Assembly: GCF_000715075.1 (NCBI RefSeq)
Contig: NC_134095.1
Coordinates: 67,833,990-67,897,989 of the forward strand
Length of the DNA: 64,000 nt
Source of the DNA: Nicotiana tabacum
Taxonomy: Eukaryota > Streptophyta > Magnoliopsida > Solanales > Solanaceae
Direction: 5' to 3'
The notes beneath the pieces are model-generated. The model searched no databases and was not told where the DNA came from. It worked only from the letters and a program-made list of their open reading frames with translations. Both the position numbers and the translations under genes were made by a program. Below, piece after piece: positions 9,960-22,444 of this stretch. Numbering within the stretch: the stretch's first letter is position 1; every line of letters begins with the position of its first letter.

Positions 9960-11105
9960 TTATTTAGGGTGATTATAAAAAAAACCTTTATTAGACTCAA
10001 AAATTAAAATTATCTAGATCTTTTTTAAGAGATTTTTTTTTTTGCAAAATGGGAGGTTGGACCCGATGAGAGTTGCCTACGTATCTCACACCGTGTGAGA
10101 ATCAAACCGGCGTAGTTCGGTCGGATCAAAATAGGGGAAACAAAAATAAAATCCTCTAAAGAAAAGAAGAATAACTATTTTTTTTGTTATATGTTTTTTT
10201 TTGTTTTTTTTTATTATTTTTTTTTTTGAAAAGAGACCAAGGAAATATTTATACATTTTAAACTTCTTTTTTTTCATTTTTTTTTGAAATTTCGAAAATC
10301 TTTTAAAGAGGTACTACAAATGACACAATAAAATTTTTTTGATTTTTTTTATTTATATATATTTTGGATTTTGAAAGTGATTAAAACGAATAGTCAAACT
10401 GAAAGACAAGCTTTGTTTTCATTTTTTTTATATATGTTTTTTTTAAGAAAATTCCGGTGAGGTTTTGACATTACTTGGACATTGGTTTTTTTTTCCAAAA
10501 GAATAAGTAATTATCTCCCTACCCTGCTATTCTTTTTTTTTTGAAAATTTTTCGGAAACCGGTCAACATGCAGATCTGAAGCAAATAGATGCGCAAAACA
10601 AACGGGATGCAGCATGATGGTCTTTTCATTCCAGGTTGCCTGTCCTAGACGGACCCAACCCCTGTGTTGAGTCCCCTATGTCAAATGCAACATGATGCAG
10701 ATAAGCGTTCCTACTAGGGATCCGGCATGAGGTTTCGTTATACTAGGTTTATAACCTGGGTAGATGTTCTAGACTGTGTACCCGAGCGGACAACTCGAGT
10801 CGAGGAGGGGCAACTTACCGGAAACCAAAAGGCCGTCCGGCTTCGTAACTTATCCGTCCTCTTTCTTATTTCAGGTATTGACACTAACAGAATAGGGAGC
10901 CTCGACCAGCGAGCTTCTCCCCGGAGGTGAAGAAAGAAGGGTTCGGCACAGTTTATATACATTTCAGATAATATCAAAGCGGTAAAAGACAACATTTAGC
11001 ACGTTATGTCAAAACACGTAATAAATATCAGATAATAAAGCCAAATATAACAATTATTCTAAGCTCGAATTCTTGAACCCTGAACCAGTGGTTCTGGGTG
11101 AACAA
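9960..11105 (-). other. Element A: leader between PBS and ORF1
   Basis: Non-coding leader of about 1.15 kb, recognisably conserved with C (15528-16782) and B (35631-36794). Shared blocks include GGGATCCGGCATGA, CGAGCGGACAACTCGAGTC and GTTGAGTCCCCTA. It has long T-rich tracts (10020-10550) and one copy of the GATACGTAGGC motif. RNA packaging or dimerisation signals would be expected here, but I cannot point to one. A small open frame at 10727-10930 is not conserved as protein. Confidence 0.6.
10051..10120 (-). other. GATACGTAGGC two-hairpin motif, copy A-1
   Basis: On the minus strand TCTCAC-ACGGT-GTGAGA (10084-10100) forms a 6-bp stem with a 5-nt loop that runs straight into the core GATACGTAGGCA, followed by ACTC-TCATC-GGGT, a second 4-bp hairpin. 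CGAACTACG lies just upstream. The geometry is identical to the copies in C (15841-15905) and B (36401-36460). Confidence 0.65.
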
Positions 11106-11124
11106 ATCCCCAGCAGAGTCGCCA
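11106..11124 (-). other. Element A: primer binding site
   Basis: The minus strand reads TGGCGACTCTGCTGGGGAT, 4 bases after the LTR end (LTR ...TGACA, then GCTC). It would pair with a tRNA ending ...CGCCA; Ogre elements are known to use a tRNA-Arg, but the exact isoacceptor was not checked. Confidence 0.75.
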
Positions 11125-11128
11125 GAGC

Positions 11129-14100
11129 TGTCACACCTCCTTTTTGCGCGCCCCGCCCCGAAGGGTAAAAATGCGCGAGGGAGTTTTTCCAATTTAAGTG
11201 ACAATATTCGAAATGGGATTATTTATTTAATTCAGAGTCGCCACTTGGGAAAGGTTTGGCTTTTGGTGTCCCAATTCACCGGTTTATCTTGAATCCCAAA
11301 TCGAGGAAATTTTCGACTTTTCCAAATGAAGTCTGCGAACCAGAAATTCTAAGTAAGGAATCCTGTTGACCCGAGGGAAGGTGTTAGGCACCCTCGAATC
11401 CCGTGGTTCTAGCACGGTCGCTTAAATTGTTATAATGGCTAAATATCTGATTTAAATGCATGTTATGACTTACGTGCTTTTATATTAAGTTTAAACCGCT
11501 TTTATTATTATTATTTATTTTTGTATAGAATTGCAACGTCGTGAAAATGCATCTCGAACCACGTCACAATCAATGCACCCGTAGTTGTTAACACATTTCG
11601 ACTCCGTTGAGATTTAAATTTGAGTCACATAAATGCACACCCGAATTTAAGAATGTAATTTAATTAAGCAGCGCCTGAAGAGTCTAACGCGTTATTATCT
11701 TTGGGGAAGACAGTGAAATTCACTAAACGGTCCATCCCAAATCCTAAGTATTTATTATGATCAATTGTTGAGGGCCCCACGATTTGCATTTTTATTTGGC
11801 GAGGCTCGCCTCATTGTTTTTAAAAGGGATATCCTAAAGCGACTACATTTCTATTATATTTGTCTCTAAAAAAGAAGAAAGAAAATATGTGCTTAATTAA
11901 ATTGCCTGTTTGGCCAGTTTGGCCTCTTATTAGTTATTGGATTAATTCCCTGCGAGGTGGAAAAATTTGTGATTTATTGGACATGCTTTTAGCTTGATAA
12001 AAGAAATCGCATACAAGACAAATATCATGCTAAAAACTCACCCTAGGCGTCTGTTCCATTTTTATTCGAACTGACCTTTTAAACAAATTAACAGTATTGA
12101 CTACTATAAGCTACTACCAATGGGATTCAGACGTGATCCTATAAACTGCCTAACGCAACCCAATTTGATAGAGTTAGTTTAAACGATTCAGAATTATGAT
12201 GAGTCTTTTTGTCGAATTAAAAGCATCCTGCCTTACATGTTAGGGAACAAGAATAGAAGCTGAGATTTAACTGCCAATATACTAAACACACACGCACTCC
12301 TCGTCATACAGACAACTTAACAACTATAACCACATAGTGTTAAATAGACTAAACTTCTACTAAGTACATATTGCACAAATGTATATTTTAATGGGCTATA
12401 AACTGAAAATTACACAAGCCTAAACACATTTAAGAGTTGTAAATGCAGCAAATGACCAAGCTCTTTTGCATCTTTCATTTCATGCCTTTAGTGTTGCATC
12501 AGTATGAGATTCGAGTGTGTACCTGGGAAATGCTTACAATTGAAGAAGCAGGGAAGTCAGTAGAGCAATAGTAGCATACACCAAACAGCAGCAGTAACAG
12601 CAGATAATAACAGAACAAATCCCAGTGCAAGATGTAACTATAGCCGATGGAAAAGTGGAAAAATGACAGCAGTAGGCAGTGTAGTAGAAACAAAACTCCA
12701 GACAGACCAACTCCAAGAATAAACTAAATGCAACACACCACCAGTAATCTCAGTTGAGACTTGGAAGAATCAGTACTGCTTAACAGATTGACAACAAATG
12801 AAATCCAAACAACAATAGGAAGAAACAGTTTCTGATTTTTCTGTTTGTTTTCTATTTCTTGCTCCCTCTCTATCTGTATATATCCTCTCTCAATGTGTGT
12901 CTGTATATCCTATTCTGTTTTTCTCCTCAAAGATGTTTTCCTCTCCTTTTAAAATCCAGTCTCCCTTTTTTTCCAGTCTAAAATTCAGTCCCTAAACTAA
13001 TGAAAGTTCTCCTCTTTTTATGGCCTAACATCAGCCCTTTTTGTCTGTCAAACACATCAGAACCCCCTCCTTTCTTGCTGTTTTTTTTCACTCAAATATT
13101 TAAAATTAGGAACCCTCCCATGTTATTCCCTGACAGCCCTTTTAATCAGCTTATTAAACTAAAAGCAGACATGGGCAGCAAGAATATAACCTGACAGCAT
13201 ATGCTGTCAAGTTATTTTAATCTCTAAAAAGGGTCTTTATGCACATGTTGTGCACAAGTGCACATGCCACCAATTCAGACTGCAACTACAAACCAAATCC
13301 TTAGATTTCTGATTCAAATTAAAAACTATAAGTAGCTATACTCGATTCTCAATTTGATTCAAACAATGTTCAGCAAGAAACAGATCAAATTGTTATCATT
13401 CAAACAGCTGAAACTATTCGACGACACGTATCGAATCGACTATACTAATTATAACATATACAATCAACAACCAAGGATTGGAATCAAAAAGTATTGCACA
13501 AAGGGTTCAGATTGCAATGTCAAAACAAAGATGACCTTGGGAATTGATTACTCAACCAATTTCAAATCAGTCGACTATGCAGTTTACATACACACACATT
13601 ATCAGTGAATGAAGAAAAATTTGATCAAATACAGAGGTCCGGGCAAGGTGGGCAACAACAGTTGATAAAAATTAAAAAACACAAATTAAACAAGACGTTT
13701 GGCCATACAAACAGACCTTTAACAAACACATGAACTGAATAAAGAAAAGAAAAACAAGCTTACCTTAAAGCATTGAAAAATCAGAAAGCCTAAGCTCAGA
13801 TTTGAATAGAACCTTCTTGGGGTTGAACGGACTTTAATCGAAGTGTTCTCAACTGAGAACACTTCGATTAAGGTCCATTAGACCCTAATCACTTGGCTCA
13901 AACGGGCACCGACCAGGCCCGGGGTTTCTAGGGTTCCTAGATGGCAGATTTGGGATTTGGGTTTCCACGGTTAGATTCGGACCAAACCAAGCATGGTTTG
14001 GTCACGAGGGAGGTCCGGGGACTGTCTGGTGTGAAGCTGGGGTAGATCGGTGTAAGTCGAGGTCCGACTCGAATCTTCAAATGAAGATTCGAGAAGGTGG

Positions 14101-15076
14101 GAGGGGATTCGAGCTAAGTGGTTGGTGGATTTATGTTCAGGGTGGTGAGGTGTATCTATGGTGTTAAGTTGGGGGTCATCGGAGTCCATGCCGCTGGGAT
14201 TAATGGTGAGGGAAAGGGGGCGGCTAGGGTTCCTGAGGTTTTAGGTCTGTGGAAGGGATGACTAAGGCAGGGGGGTTTGGATAGGGGGCAGGGTGTGATA
14301 TGAGGCCTTTTATACGGGGTGGATGGTTGTGTCTTGGCCGTTGGATTGCCACTGATTAACGGCTGTGATCTTTCCATTAAAAGAAACGGTGTCGTTTGCT
14401 CTCATACTGGGGTGGATCAGACCGGGTTTCATTGGGTCGGGTCTGATAACGGGTAAAGGAGATGGGACGAGGACTGTTAGATCAGCCTGGTTTGAACGGC
14501 TGAGATTAGACGGCCTTATACGGCGTCGTTTGGGTAAAGGATTGGCCTGATCTGGGCAGTTCCTTTGAACCAATCAACGACTCGAAGAGATGATGCCTAT
14601 ACGGCGTCGTTTGGGGCGTCTTGCATAAGGCCTGGTTGGACTGGGTCATTTGCATTGGTTTGGGCCTGATTTTATTTAAAATCTTGGCCCAAATCTAATG
14701 TTTTCCTTTTTATAATTAAATAAAAATTCCTAATAATAAAAAATAAAATCATACCAATATTAATAAATACTCAAAACAACAATTATCACTCACATTGACA
14801 TTTAATTAAAAATAAAATCATTAAATGACAACAAAAAAAATAGAATAAAAGACGCATATATTTTACGATTTCCTTTTAAAATCAATTACGGTTCAAATAC
14901 ACACGACACACATTTTTTTTTGTATTTTTTTTTTGATAAAAATAAAAATAGACGAAATCACAAATAACTAACAAAATGCCACGTAAAAATCCAAAAATTG
15001 TACAGCAAGACCATTTGTTATTATTTTTATTTCTTTTGGAGTGATTGTCGCGTAAAACAAAAATCACGTGCTCACA
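11129..15076 (-). repeat. Element A: 5' LTR (3,948 bp)
   Basis: It starts (minus strand) TGTGAGCACGTGATTTTTG at 15076 and ends GGTGTGACA at 11129. A TATA box TATAAAAG lies at 14307-14314 (minus), with G/T-rich promoter DNA around it, so transcription would start near 14280. The last 300 bases contain the family-conserved block with ACCTTC, GTTAACAGAATTCC-like sequence and a TTGGGA...TCCCAA hairpin followed by TGGCGACTCTG (11233-11243), an 11-base copy of the PBS. The short open frames inside it (for example 13354-13608, 14310-14573) show no family similarity. Confidence 0.85.
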
Positions 15077-15527
15077 TCCGGCTTGTTATACCTTCCCACG
15101 TGGCCGTACCTGTCGTATATGAAGCGCAGAGTGCAGAAACCTTTTGCCAAATCTGGATTATGGACCATCCTGGGTATCTTCAATGAATCTAAAAACCGAT
15201 GCACCATGATGGCTCTTGGATCATCCAGATATTTTCCTCTTAACGAAACCTCAGCATTTCGGTTGTACCCGGCTATTTCCTCCAGAGTTGGGGTGAGCTT
15301 AAAATCTGGGAAGTGAAAGACATTATGCGTTGGGTCCCAGCAAGTGACCAACGCTCTTATAATATCACCCGAGGTTTGATTTCCAGCAGACCCGTAAGAC
15401 CTTTCAGATATTCTTGGACTTCGTCTTGTCCTTCTTTGCCTAAATCGTTCCACCATAGTCGCAACTCGAAAGGGATTTTAGACATTATTGAGAAAGGTTC
15501 GTTTTGCATCGTGCTCATCCTGCACAT
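15077..15527 (-). pseudogene. Element C ORF1: DUF7745-like N-terminal fragment cut by element A
   Basis: The frame starts MCRMST at 15527, as in A and B, and contains ELRLWWNDLGKEGQ-like sequence, then after a frameshift near 15390 CWDPTHNVFHFPDFKLTPTLEEIAGY and ALDSLKIP-type sequence. It is cut at 15077 by the LTR of A. Only about 150 of more than 600 residues remain in view. Confidence 0.78.
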
Positions 15528-16782
15528 TTATTAAGATGATTTAAGCAAAAACTTTTATTTGACTCAAAACAAAATTAACTATTTCATTTTCCAAATTTAA
15601 AATGAAAGAATCGGTTTTCAAACACGGCCTTTCGGCCCTCCCAAGAACGAAGATTTTAAGGCTGTGAAAGTCAACCAGTCAAAAAATCAAAAATTGACCA
15701 AAGGTGGTAGTTATGCAAAGTCAGCCTTCCGGCGTCCATCTCGAGAGCGTTCGGTTGTTTTTGACAAAACGGCATCACCCGATTTATTCATGCAAAAATT
15801 TAAACTGAAATATTTTTGGCTATTTTTGCAAACGGGAGGTTGGACCCGATGAAGGTTGCCTACGTATCTCACGCCCTGTGAGAATCAAACCCGCATAGTT
15901 CGGGCAAAGAAACTAACTATAATTTTGAAAACAAGGCTCTTTCTTTTCATTTTCCATGGCAAGACAAACTTTTTCCAAACGAAAACAAAGACCTTTTTTC
16001 TTTTCCTTTTCAACAAACAACTTTCCAAAAGTAAAAGACTTTTTTTATATTTTCCCTTTGCATTTTAGTAAAACAAACTAATAAAAAATAAAACATTTTC
16101 CTTTTTCCATTTTCTCAAAATTTCGACAGAGTTTCGGCAGTATTGGGTCATTGGTTTTTCTAAAATAATCGATTAACTCCCTAACTGCTATTTCTCTCTT
16201 TTTCTCTTTTCCTTTTTTTCTCAATTTTCCAACATTCCCAAGATTCAAAAGCCGGTCAACATGCCGGTTCGGAACAAATGTATGTACAGAACAAGTAGGA
16301 TGCATCAGGATGGTCTTTTTATTTCAGGTTGCTAGCCCTAGACAAACCCAACCCCTGTGTTGAGTCCCCTAAGTCAAATGCAGCATGATGCAATTAAGAG
16401 CTCCTACTAGGGATCCGGCATGAAGTCAAGTTATTCTGGGTTCAAAACCTGGGTATGTGTTCTAAACAGAGCACTCGAGCGGACAACTCGAGTCGAGGAG
16501 GGGGCAGCGTACCGGGGACCCCCGAGATCGTCTGGCTTTGCAACTTATCCGAGCCACTTTTTTATTTCAGGGTATGACACTAACAGAATAGAGAGTCTCA
16601 ACCAGTAAGCACATCCCCGGAGGTGAAGCGAGAAGGGTGTCGGCACAGTTTATATACAGTTCAAATGATATCAAAGCGGTAACATTTAGCATATTCATCA
16701 CAAAACATGTAGGAAAATCAGATATATACAACAATTTATCTAAGCTCGAATTTTGAACCCTGAATCAGAGATTCTGGGTTAG
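15528..16782 (-). other. Element C: leader
   Basis: Non-coding, homologous to the leader of A (9960-11105), with T- and C-rich tracts near 16000-16230 and the shared block CGAGCGGACAACTCGAGTC near 16477-16495. It includes one GATACGTAGGC motif (15841-15905). Confidence 0.65.
15841..15905 (-). other. GATACGTAGGC two-hairpin motif, copy C-1
   Basis: On the minus strand TCTCAC-AGGGC-GTGAGA (15867-15883) gives a 6-bp stem and 5-nt loop, then GATACGTAGGCA, then ACCT-TCATC-GGGT, a 4-bp stem with one G-T pair. Confidence 0.65.
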
Positions 16783-16801
16783 GTCCCCAGCAGAGTCGCC
16801 A
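16783..16801 (-). other. Element C: primer binding site
   Basis: The minus strand reads TGGCGACTCTGCTGGGGAC, 4 bases from the LTR end at 16806, one base different from the PBS of A. Confidence 0.75.
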
Positions 16802-16805
16802 GAGC

Positions 16806-19800
16806 TGTCATACCTCCTTTTTCACCTATACCCCGTAAGGGCATAAATATAAGGGAGTTTTTTTTACTTAAAGGACAATCGGAACGGGATTTAATTATTA
16901 ATTATTCAGAGTCGCCACTTGGGATGTTAATGGTGTCCCAAGTCACCGGTTGAATTCCAAACCGAGGAAATTTATAACTCTGTTAACAGTCCGCGAACCA
17001 GAAATCCGAGTAAGGAATTCTGTTAACCCGGGAGAAGGTGTTAGGTATTCCCGGGCTCTGTGGTTCTAGCACGGTCGCTTAACTGTTGTATTAGATTTTA
17101 TCCGATTTTAATACATGCTAACTTATGTGCCTTTTATTTATAAACCGCTTTTATCATTATTATTTTTTAAAAAAAAACTTGCAACGTCGTGAAAATGCGT
17201 CTCAAACACGTCGCACTCAATGCACCCGTGGTTGTTAATACATTTTGTCTCCGTTGAGATTTGGATTCGGGTCGCATTAATGCGCACCCGAGTTTAAGAG
17301 GGTAATTTATTAAGAACGCTCCTAAAGGGTCTAACGCGTTATTGTCTTTAGGGAAGGCCGTGAAATTTGCTAAACGGCCCATCCCGAATTCTAAGAAATT
17401 AAGACAGTATTTATTGAGGGCCCCGCAATTTATAGTTTGATTTGGCGAGGCTCATCTTATTTATTTTAAAAGGGCAAACCTAAAAGCAATTATATCTTTC
17501 TATATTTGTTTGGTCTCTAAAATATAAAAAAATCCTAATTAATTAATATTATAAAAATCGAGCTTCAAGCTCAAGTCCAGGTTCAAACAAAAGGGATCAC
17601 CTTTTAGCTTGAACCTGCTGCTTAACTCAAAGCCCATAGCTAGCCATTTAATTACTAACGAAACCATCATCAACTCACTCTTGGGCCCAAAGGCCCAAAC
17701 CATAATATGCACATCAACCACGAATTTTCAACAACATGGGTCAGGTTCGACATTAGCCCAAACCGGATAACCAACCTGGGGATTGAAGGATCGAATCCCC
17801 TAGCGTGGATAGGCCGTAGTTCAAATTTAAATTAATTAAGCAATTTGACAGCTAAATCTTAAATAGTTTCTAACTAATGAAATTTATGAAGCAAATTGAA
17901 ATGAGTGGAGCATTTTGAAGCAGTTGTATCTAAATGGTTTTGATTTCTAACTAAGAGGACATTAGGATCAAATACAAATGACTGACTTCACGTGTGTTTC
18001 AATTATGAATTCAAACTTTATTATCTCAACAACATGAATCTAATCAAACTAGAAAATGACTACTAACAGAAGAGTTCACACGTTTGTAAGCTAATCAGTT
18101 AACAGTCCTCAAATATTACAGAATCGGAGCAGTCTCAGTTCGAGTCCAACAGCCCAATGTTTATCCAGTTCTCACATTGTAAAAAACCAAATCAAATCGG
18201 CCCAATTTTGTTTAACACATAAACTGGAGACGAGTTTCACGATCCAATCAGCACAATCATAAACAGAAATTAAGCATGTAACAGAACTATTTAAACTATA
18301 ATTCCGCATCAGAAACTTGGCTCATTTTATTTCGTGTTTCCCAGTAGGATGTGCTACATTGAGTCAAGCTTGAAATGTGTACCTGGATTCGAAAGTACAG
18401 TGAAGAATGAGAAATCAGCAGATGAAACAACTCGCAGCAACAACAGAAATTCAACATGATTACAACCAGCAGCAAATGGAGTGAGTTTTGACCCAAAATA
18501 GTTCCACAAAAACCAAAGATGATTTATAGGACTTAGAACACAATCAGATGACCAAAGAAGTGCAGTGATCCCACAATTTAACCCAAAGCTAGTTCAAATG
18601 AGCTCAAATGACTTCCAAATGGACTCAGATTCAAATCAGACCAACACAACACCCAAATCGATCCTACATGCCTCCAATTGAAACCAAAATTTCAGATTTC
18701 TTCTTCAGATCTGGAAAAATGGAAAGAGTTTTTGGGGTGCTCAAAATGGCTGAGAAAAAAACCCCTCTCTAAGGCATGAGAATGCCAATTTATAGGCAAC
18801 CCAAGAGTGAATAATCAGATTTTTTGGGTTTTTTCTTTTTAGTCCTTCTTTATTTTCAGTTTAGTCCTCTTATTTCTAACTTGTTACTCAAGTAAGTACC
18901 TCTATTGTGCTGAAATGTACACTAAAATCCTATTCTAGAAGGCCCTAGGGTGCTCTTCTACCCATGCAATACCTATACTATTCTTTTTTTTACTTTGAAA
19001 TTACTATTCTTATCAGAATTACCCTTTTCCGTGCCTAAACTACCCCTGAAAGCTTCTCAAAATTACTGATTCTACCTAAATTTTCAACAGCTGTAATCAA
19101 TCCCCTAAATTAATTCAAAACTAACTAAGACTGATTAATTAGAACTCAGAAATTAACTAATTGAACTAACCAATCCCAATTATTCAATCACACAAACTCA
19201 AGCAATTTAGAAAATCAGGAGACCGGGATCAGTCAAAGCAAAGCTTAAGCTAATAGTCGAAATTAAATGAAATTAAACTAACTTTTAACCAATAAGCTAA
19301 CAATTGACCATTTGAACATCAAACTCAGAACTAAAAAGAAGTTGAAATTAACCTAAACATCTAGCTAACAATTAATGGACAAAATTGTATCGACTCCAAA
19401 CTAATCAATTATGACGATTCTGAAATTAAAACTATGATTAACTAACAAATGACACATGCATCAAACTAAAACAAAACTAACAATCAGAAGATGCTTCACT
19501 GATTAAAACAGATGGAACAAGGAATCAAAAGAAAATTTAAACTATACTAATAAACAAAATAAAACATAAAATTAATAGAACACTTACTGTAGAACTTGCT
19601 CGACCCTAAATTATTCCCAAAATAGCCAAATTGCCTGAACCCTAGATCCGACAATTCCTGAGCTCTAATGAGATTTGAGAGACTCTGGCATGGAAATCGT
19701 CATGAGGGTGGTTAAGGGCTTGTGGGGTATGCATTTGGAACCATTTGGGCAAAGTGTCGTTTTGGGCCTGAACTTCAAACGATCATTCGAGCAGATGGGC

Positions 19801-20781
19801 CCCGATTCGAGGGAAATTGAGATGAGATACATAGAGAGGACGACGGGAGGAACCTAGGGAGTTGTTTTGGAGGTCATTGGCGTCAACGCCGCCGTGGGCA
19901 GCGGAGATGTCAGTCACAAGATCGATTATTCGAGAAGTTTGGGCGGGATCTGAGTTATGAAAATAGGGGGCTTGGAAAGAGGGTCTCACGAGGAATCTAG
20001 GGTGTAAATTTGGGAGTGTTTGGAGCTTTACCGCCGCCGTGGGCGATTTCCGGCGGCGGTCGGTGGCGGTGTAACACTAGTCTCATTAGGGTGTATTGAA
20101 GAAGGAGATACGGGGGTGGGGGGCGTTTGGACATATAAATATTAAAGGATGGGGACTTCCTAGCCGTTAGATCATGAGACCTCGATGGCCTAACTATGGC
20201 CAAACGGTGTCATTTCCGGGAGAAAGAGGACAGGTCGGGTGCGGCGGATTAGGGTGTGGGTCTGGCGAGGGTGAATTGGATTGGGCTGGAAAATTTATTT
20301 AAACGGCTCAATTCGTCCATTTATATGGACAACCCCCATCCCTTTGTAGTTTGATTTTCTTTTCAATTTACTTTCCTTTTTCATTTTGCATTTATATATA
20401 TTTTTTTGTTTTGTTAAAATGACAAATAGAAAATCATAGACCAAATTAACACTAAAATTATTATTTAATTTTCCAAAATCAACTAATTTCTATATTTAAA
20501 CAAATTCCACAAATTAAAATAAAGGTGCACAAAGTCATTTTTTGTCATTTTCTTTATATGAAAACAATTCTAAACTACCAATTAACACTAAAAATATGAA
20601 ATTAAATCCTACACAAACGCCACATGTATTTTTGTATTTTTCGTATGAATTTAAAAGCACACAAAAATGCAACAATTACCAGAAATATGACACAAAATTC
20701 ACAAAATCCTGAAATGATAAGCAAATTGTTTTATTTGAATTTTGGGAATAATTTGCTTAGGGCAAAAATCACGTGCTCACA
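16806..20781 (-). repeat. Element C: 5' LTR (3,976 bp)
   Basis: It begins (minus) TGTGAGCACGTGATTTTTG at 20781 and ends GGTATGACA at 16806. A TATA-like TTTATATG is at about 20133-20140 (minus). The U5 end has an ACTTGGGA...TCCCAAGT hairpin followed directly by TGGCGACTCTG (16907-16917). Most of the LTR is A/T-rich without coding features. Confidence 0.85.
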
Positions 20782-21607
20782 ACTGAGTTTAAGTAGAAAG
20801 TCAAATCAGTGAGGATATACCAGTAAAAATCCCCAAAGGGTTCAAATAATTGGCACAAGGCCCAAATATGGCATTCAGCTCAAATCATGATGACGACAAA
20901 TAGATTTCAGTCAAATACGCGGTAAAAATAGTCATTCGGGATGGACCAAGTCGCAATCCCCAACAGTGTACGATCCCACACTCGTCATCAAGCGTGTGCA
21001 TCACCTCAATATAGCACAACCATGTGCAAGTCCCGGGTTTCATACCCTTAGAACATCATTTACAATCATTACTCACCTCAAACCGGTCAATCTCTAGCTG
21101 GCGATGCCTTTGCCCCTCGAATCGGCCTCCACTCGTGTCAAATCTATCCAAAATCAGAACGAGGATGGCAAAATATGCTAAGGGAACGAAGCCCAAGCAA
21201 AAATAATCAATTTACAACATAAATCCTGAAATTACCAAAACCCGACCCCTGGATCCACGTCTCGAAATTTGATAATTTTTACATTAATAGATTTCTTATC
21301 TCCTCACGAGTTCGTACATATCAAAAGTTCTGATATCCGACCTCAAATAGTCCTTCAAATCCTCAATCAAAGGTCTAAATTTCCAAGCCCTAGTTCTTCC
21401 ATTTTTGGCTTAATTTCCATGATTATTTATGTGGAATTAACATTAAAATCGAGTTTTAAGTCCAAGAATCTTACCTCCAAGTGATTCCCCTTGAATCCCT
21501 CTTTAATACCCTTCAAAAAGCTCCAAAAACAACTAACAATGGAGGAAATAAACCCCAAAATCGAGGACAAGACGAGTACTTAAACATTCTGTCCAGGCCT
21601 AAATTCT

Positions 21608-21860
21608 TTCATCGCGAACGTGGTCAAAGCCTCGCATTTGCGAAGCACAAAAATTCCGTTAACCAAAATTCTTCTTCGCGAACGCGACCTCACCATCACA
21701 AACATGATATCTCAGCTTCACCAACCTACGCGAACATGACCAGGACTCTCGCGAACGCGATGCATACCATTCTGGCCCTTCGCGAATGCGGGACTCCCCT
21801 TCGCGAACGCGAAGGACAAACATGACGCCTCCCTTCCTGACCAATCGCGTACACGAGGGT
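21608..21860. repeat. Cluster of CGCGAACGCG-like palindromes in Tekay LTR
   Basis: Repeated short motifs such as TCGCGAACG, CGCATTTGCGAA, TTCGCGAACGCGA and CGCGAATGCG occur about every 20-30 bases. The LTRs of D carry an equivalent cluster based on TCGCAAATGCGA. Confidence 0.6.
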
Positions 21861-22444
21861 CCACTTGCAAACGTAAAGACCAAAATGCCTGCAACAGCTG
21901 AAACCAAAATCTGCAATTTTCTTAACTTAAAAATGATTCGTTCAACCCCTCGAAACTCACCTGAGGCCCCCGGAACCTCAACCAAAGGCACCAACATATC
22001 CTAAAACCTTATTCAAATTTGTACCAATCTTCAAAACACCTCAAACAACATCAAATCAACCAATACACCTCGGATTCAAGCCTAAGTTTCCAAAATCTTC
22101 CGAATTTCGCTTTTGATCAAAAACCCAACCAAACCACGTCCGAATGACCTAACATTTTACACACACGTCCCAAATGAATTAACGGAACTACTGCAACTCT
22201 CTGAATTCCATTCCGACCCCTATATCAAAATCTCTCCTACTAACTGGAAATCGTCAAAATATCAAATTCGCCAATTCAAGCCTAACTCTTCTCCGAACCT
22301 CCAAACCTCATTCCGATCACGCTCCTAAGTCCCAAATCACCTCCCGAAGCTAACCGAACCATCGGAACTCACATCCGAGCCCTCTAACATAGAAGTCAAC
22401 ATCCGGTTGACTTTTCCAACTTAAGCTTCCTCAAAAGAGACTAA

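Larger units (their letters stand above)
1..15076 (-). mobile_element. Element A: Ogre/Tat-lineage Ty3-gypsy retrotransposon, 3' end outside window
   Basis: Reading right to left on the minus strand one finds a 5' LTR (11129-15076), PBS, leader, ORF1 (7903-9959), spacer, gag, protease with G-patch, an intron, RT, two RNase H domains and integrase, ending near position 117. The 3' non-coding region and 3' LTR lie left of the window. The dual RNase H, the extra ORF upstream of gag, the intron before RT and the nearly 4-kb LTR are hallmarks of the Ogre/Tat lineage. The coding region is damaged by a few stops and frameshifts, so the copy is fairly young but non-autonomous. It is inserted in ORF1 of element C; the 5 bases after its outer end are TCCGG (15077-15081), the expected target duplication, whose partner is off-window. 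Confidence 0.9.
15077..20781 (-). mobile_element. Element C: Ogre-like element, 5' part only
   Basis: LTR (16806-20781), PBS (16783-16801), leader and the start of ORF1 are present; the rest continues left of element A, outside the window. Element A entered its ORF1 in the same orientation. Sequence similarity to A is clear in the leader and LTR ends, so both belong to one family or to close families. The outer flank ACTGA (20782-20786) is the expected 5-bp target copy. Confidence 0.85.

Noticed and set aside
10727..10930. Small open frame in the leader of A, also partly open in C (16420-16608)
   Set aside because: The leaders are conserved as DNA, but the frame shifts between copies, so a peptide is unlikely.
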